Part shown: positions 61,119-64,000 of the stretch, piece by piece | Layout of the letters: the number at the start of each line of letters is the position of its first letter | Position numbering within the stretch: position 1 is the first letter of the stretch | Assembly: GCF_007989625.1 (NCBI RefSeq) | Contig: NZ_BJUK01000013.1 | Coordinates: 1-64,000 of the forward strand | Origin: Bisbaumannia pacifica | GTDB taxonomy: Bacteria; Pseudomonadota; Gammaproteobacteria; Pseudomonadales; Halomonadaceae | DNA length: 64,000 nt | Reading direction: 5' to 3' | Program-made: the position numbers and the translations under genes | Notes under the pieces: model-generated | Databases searched by the model: none | The model's input: only the letters and a program-made list of their open reading frames with translations | Told to the model about the DNA's origin: nothing

Positions 61119-61778
61119 GTGGCGGACAGCATGCAGCCATATCAGCGAGAATTCATCGAATTCGCCATCGAGCAGGGCGTCCTGCGCTTCGGTGAGTTCA
61201 CCCTCAAGTCCGGCCGGGTCAGTCCCTACTTCTTCAATGCCGGCCTGTTCAAGAGCGGCGCGGCCCTGGCGCGCCTGGGGCGCTGCTACGCCCAGGCCAT
61301 CGTCGATAGCGGCCTCGACTTCGACGTGCTCTTCGGCCCGGCCTACAAGGGCATCCCCCTGGCCGCCACCACCGCCGTGGCCCTGGCCGACGGCCATGAC
61401 CGCGACACCCCCTTCGCCTTCAATCGCAAGGAGGCCAAGGATCATGGCGAGGGTGGCAATATCGTCGGCGCCGACCTGGCGGGTCGCATCCTGATCATCG
61501 ACGACGTTATCACCGCCGGCACCGCCATCGGTGAGGTGATGCAGCTGATCGATGGCGCCGGGGCCAAGGCCGCCGGGGTGGTGATCGCCCTGGATCGCCA
61601 GGAGCGCGGCAAGGGCGAGCAGAGCGCCATCCAGGAGGTCGAGGCGCGCTACGGAATGCCGGTGGTGAGCATTGTCACCCTCGACCTGGTGCTCGAATAC
61701 CTGGAAGAGCATGCCGGCGAGGAGCTCAAGGCTCATGCCGCGGCGATTCGTGACTACCGCGCCCGCTACGGCGTCTGA
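61119..61778 (+). CDS. pyrE: Orotate phosphoribosyltransferase PyrE
   Basis: Joins orotate to PRPP to make orotidine monophosphate in pyrimidine synthesis. Family motifs are [49 protein letters not shown] and the PRPP loop [17 protein letters not shown] choose GTG 61119 (219 residues) because AGGGGGA is just upstream; ATG 61131 would match the E. coli start (MxPYQRxF) but has no ribosome site, and ATG 61104 is also in frame. Divergent from crc. Confidence 0.95.
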   Translation: MADSMQPYQREFIEFAIEQGVLRFGEFTLKSGRVSPYFFNAGLFKSGAALARLGRCYAQAIVDSGLDFDVLFGPAYKGIPLAATTAVALADGHDRDTPFAFNRKEAKDHGEGGNIVGADLAGRILIIDDVITAGTAIGEVMQLIDGAGAKAAGVVIALDRQERGKGEQSAIQEVEARYGMPVVSIVTLDLVLEYLEEHAGEELKAHAAAIRDYRARYGV

Positions 61779-61809
61779 GGCAGACGCCGCCACGCCGTGA
61801 CCCTCGCCG

Positions 61810-61834
61810 CTCGGGCCCCGTGAAGGGGCCCGAG
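61810..61834 (+). terminator. Hairpin terminator after pyrE
   Basis: CTCGGGCCCC (61810-61819) pairs perfectly with GGGGCCCGAG (61825-61834) around GTGAA. A short T-poor tail (TGCGTTGGG) follows, so strength is uncertain. Confidence 0.65.
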
Positions 61835-61868
61835 TGCGTTGGGCCGATGATCGTTTCAGGAAGCGCTT

Positions 61869-62369
61869 ATGCTTGATGTGGTGCTCTACCAGCCCGAGAT
61901 CCCGCCCAATACCGGCAACCTGATCCGCTTGTGCGCCAACACCGGCTTCCGGCTGCACCTGATCGAGCCGCTGGGCTTCGTGCTGGACGACAAGCGGTTG
62001 CGCCGCGCCGGCCTCGACTACCACGAGTGGGCGCGGGTGCGGGTGCACCCCGGCTGGGAGGCCTTCCTCGAGGCGGTGGCGCCGGAGAGGCTCTTCGCGG
62101 TCTCCACCCGCGGCGGCACCGGTTACCACGAGCCCCGCTACCGGGAAGGCGACGCCCTGGTGTTCGGGCCCGAGACCCGCGGCCTGCCCCAGGCGCTGCT
62201 GGAGTCCCTGCCCGCGTCCCAGCGGTTGCGTATCCCCATGCGCGCGGACAGCCGCAGCCTCAACCTCTCCAATGCCTGCGCGGTACTGGTCTATGAGGCC
62301 TGGCGTCAGCTGGGCTTTCCCGGGGCCGGCCTCGCGGGGGTCGAGCCGTCCGGCGGCCCCAAGGAGTAA
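61869..62369 (+). CDS. trmL: tRNA (cytidine(34)-2'-O)-methyltransferase TrmL
   Basis: SPOUT-class enzyme that 2'-O-methylates the wobble base of two tRNA-Leu species. 166 residues with the family start [36 protein letters not shown], the trefoil-knot SAM motifs [13 protein letters not shown] and [30 protein letters not shown]. The stop overlaps the AGGAG that serves rep, only three bases before the rep ATG. Confidence 0.95.
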   Translation: MLDVVLYQPEIPPNTGNLIRLCANTGFRLHLIEPLGFVLDDKRLRRAGLDYHEWARVRVHPGWEAFLEAVAPERLFAVSTRGGTGYHEPRYREGDALVFGPETRGLPQALLESLPASQRLRIPMRADSRSLNLSNACAVLVYEAWRQLGFPGAGLAGVEPSGGPKE

Positions 62370-62372
62370 GTG

Positions 62373-64000
62373 ATGTCGATTCAACAACGGCTGGCCAAGC
62401 TCAATCCCCGCCAGCGGGAAGCGGTGCGCTATATCGACGGCCCCTGCCTGGTGCTGGCCGGGGCCGGCTCCGGCAAGACCAGCGTGATCACCACCAAGAT
62501 CGCCTACCTGGTGCAGGAGTGCGGCATGAGCGCCCGGCGCATCGCCGCGGTGACCTTCACCAACAAGGCCGCCCGGGAGATGAAGGAGCGGGTCGGCCAG
62601 ATGCTCAAGGGCAAGGAGGGCCACGGCCTCACCGTCTCCACCTTCCACACCCTGGGCCTGACCATCATCCGCAGCGAGCTCAAGACCCTCGGCTACAAGC
62701 CGGGTTTCTCGCTGTTCGACCCGGACGATGCCAAGGCACTGCTGCGCGACCTGATGAACAAGGACGCCCAGGTGGATGCCGATCAGATCAACCGGGTCCA
62801 GGCCACCATCTCCAACTGGAAGAACGACCTGATCCTGCCGGGCCAGGCGCTGTCCCACGCCGCCGACGAGGACGAGCTGTTCGCCGCCCGGGTCTATGAG
62901 GCCTACAACCGCCACCTCAAGGCCTACAACGCGGTGGACTTCGACGACCTGATCCTGCTGCCGGTGGTGCTGCTACGCGACGACCCGGAGGCCCTGGCGC
63001 GCTGGCGCAAGCGCATCCACTACATGCTGGTGGACGAGTACCAGGACACCAATGTCAGCCAGTACCTGCTGGTCAAGCTGCTGATGGACGAGCGCCAGAC
63101 CTTCACCGTGGTGGGCGACGACGACCAGTCGATCTACGCCTGGCGCGGCGCCCGCCCCGAGAACCTGGTGACCCTCGGCGAGGACTTCCCGCGCCTGCAG
63201 GTGATCAAGCTGGAGCAGAACTACCGCTCCACCGGCACCATCTTGCGCGCCGCCAATACCCTGATTGCCAACAACCCCCACGTCTACGACAAGACGCTGT
63301 GGTCGGAGATGGGCCCCGGCGAGCCGATCCGCGTGGTGGTCAACCGCCACGAGGAGGCCGAGGCGGAGCGGGTGGCCAGCGAGATCCTCACCCGGCGCAT
63401 CAAGGAGTCCGCCGAGTGGCGCGACTTCGCGGTGCTCTACCGCGGCAACTTTCAGGCCCGGCTGCTGGAGCTCAAGCTGCAGCACTACCAGATCCCCTAC
63501 AAGCTCTCCGGCGGCACCTCCTTCTTCTCGCGCAATGAGATCAAGGACGCCATGGCCTACCTGCGCCTGCTGATCAATCCCGCCGACGACAACGCCTTCC
63601 TGCGCATCGTCAACGTGCCGCGCCGGGAGATCGGCCCAGGGACCCTGGAGAAGCTCGCCAACTACGCCACCGAGCGGGGCGGCTCGCTATTCGCCGCCTG
63701 CGGCGAGATGGGCCTGGCCGAGCAGCTGCCGACCCGCGCCGTGGAGCGCCTGGGACGCTTCACCCACTTTATCGAGGCGGTGCGCCGGCGCATGGATGGC
63801 GGCGATGCCATCGCCGCCATCCGCGAGATGATCCGCGAGATGGATTACGAGGCCTGGCTCTACCAGAACGCCAGCGCCCCGACCATCGCCGAGCGGCGCA
63901 TGGCCAACGTCTGGATCCTGATCGATCAGCTCGAGAAGTCGATGGGCCGCGAGCCTGAGGAGAGCAGCGCCTCCGAGGAGACCGAGACCGATAGCGTGGA
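62373..64000 (+). CDS. rep: ATP-dependent DNA helicase Rep (partial, runs off the window)
   Basis: Superfamily 1 3'-5' helicase that helps forks through obstacles. About 542 codons are present and the frame is open at the window edge. Motifs seen: LVLAGAGSGKTSVITTKI, VTFTNKAAREMKERV, STFHTLGLTIIR, YMLVDEYQDTNVSQYLL, VVGDDDQSIYAWRGA and LEQNYRSTGTILRAA. VDEYQDTN and the ENLVTL segment after the WRGA motif fit Rep rather than UvrD, and a separate uvrD is at 25565. Starts at ATG 62373, ribosome site inside the trmL end. Confidence 0.95.
   Translation, partial: MSIQQRLAKLNPRQREAVRYIDGPCLVLAGAGSGKTSVITTKIAYLVQECGMSARRIAAVTFTNKAAREMKERVGQMLKGKEGHGLTVSTFHTLGLTIIRSELKTLGYKPGFSLFDPDDAKALLRDLMNKDAQVDADQINRVQATISNWKNDLILPGQALSHAADEDELFAARVYEAYNRHLKAYNAVDFDDLILLPVVLLRDDPEALARWRKRIHYMLVDEYQDTNVSQYLLVKLLMDERQTFTVVGDDDQSIYAWRGARPENLVTLGEDFPRLQVIKLEQNYRSTGTILRAANTLIANNPHVYDKTLWSEMGPGEPIRVVVNRHEEAEAERVASEILTRRIKESAEWRDFAVLYRGNFQARLLELKLQHYQIPYKLSGGTSFFSRNEIKDAMAYLRLLINPADDNAFLRIVNVPRREIGPGTLEKLANYATERGGSLFAACGEMGLAEQLPTRAVERLGRFTHFIEAVRRRMDGGDAIAAIREMIREMDYEAWLYQNASAPTIAERRMANVWILIDQLEKSMGREPEESSASEETETDSV

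Overview
The window is a GC-rich, gene-dense chromosomal segment from a gammaproteobacterium. Its gene content and order point to the Halomonadaceae (Halomonas-like), with much order shared with Pseudomonas. The evidence is mnmG-rsmG-parA-parB-atpIBEFHAGDC beside a probable oriC, then blocks arranged as near the Pseudomonas origin: pst-phoU, phoBR, ubiA-ubiC, a rubredoxin-reductase gene, HU, recG-oxyR, the spoT-rpoZ-gmk cluster, yicC, rph, crc and pyrE. The genus is an inference. No rRNA, tRNA, CRISPR array, prophage or insertion sequence was seen.

Layout. 1-2055: end of an amino-acid ABC transporter operon, its terminator, then a 466-base gap with DnaA-box-like 9-mers and an AT-rich stretch (probable oriC). 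2056-13635: tRNA modification (mnmG), 16S methylation (rsmG), segregation (parAB) and the complete F1Fo ATP synthase operon with its own promoter and terminator. 13636-21600: mgtE, then uppP-apbE-glmU, a DeoR regulator and glmS (envelope precursors), ending in a duplicated glmS 3' end. 21613-29478: DUF72 protein, NSS-type sodium symporter, a small unknown gene, hexR, uvrD, an orphan TRAP binding protein and an acyl-CoA thioesterase. 29594-38539: the phosphate regulon (pstS, pstC-pstA-pstB-phoU, phoB-phoR) with two PHO boxes, plus cysZ. 38606-50909: ubiA/ubiC, FAD reductase, HU, SCP2-like protein, oxyR-recG, an SDR gene, and the leftward cluster gmk, rpoZ, spoT, ridA, thpR, pagL. 51016-58305: an accessory insert between gmk and yicC. 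58313-64000: yicC, rph, crc, pyrE, trmL and the start of rep.

The most interesting module is at 52342-58305. A periplasmic-binding-domain histidine kinase and a sigma-54 activator (GAFTGA present) precede an AGCS-family sodium/amino-acid symporter and a glutaminase. The symporter gene is preceded by a full-consensus sigma-54 promoter, TGGCACG-N4-TTGCT, on the minus strand, and by repeated TATAACC sites 95-190 bp upstream of it, suitable as activator sites. I infer a self-contained amino-acid (probably glutamine) sensing, uptake and deamidation circuit, analogous to but distinct from the Bacillus glutaminase/symporter system.

Other signals: a second copy of the glmS end (attTn7-like duplication), a leftover second pagL 3' end, a catalytically dead XthA homologue that is best read as Crc, a structured region before rph, paired operator-like sites before the sodium symporter, and a nested hairpin before mgtE.
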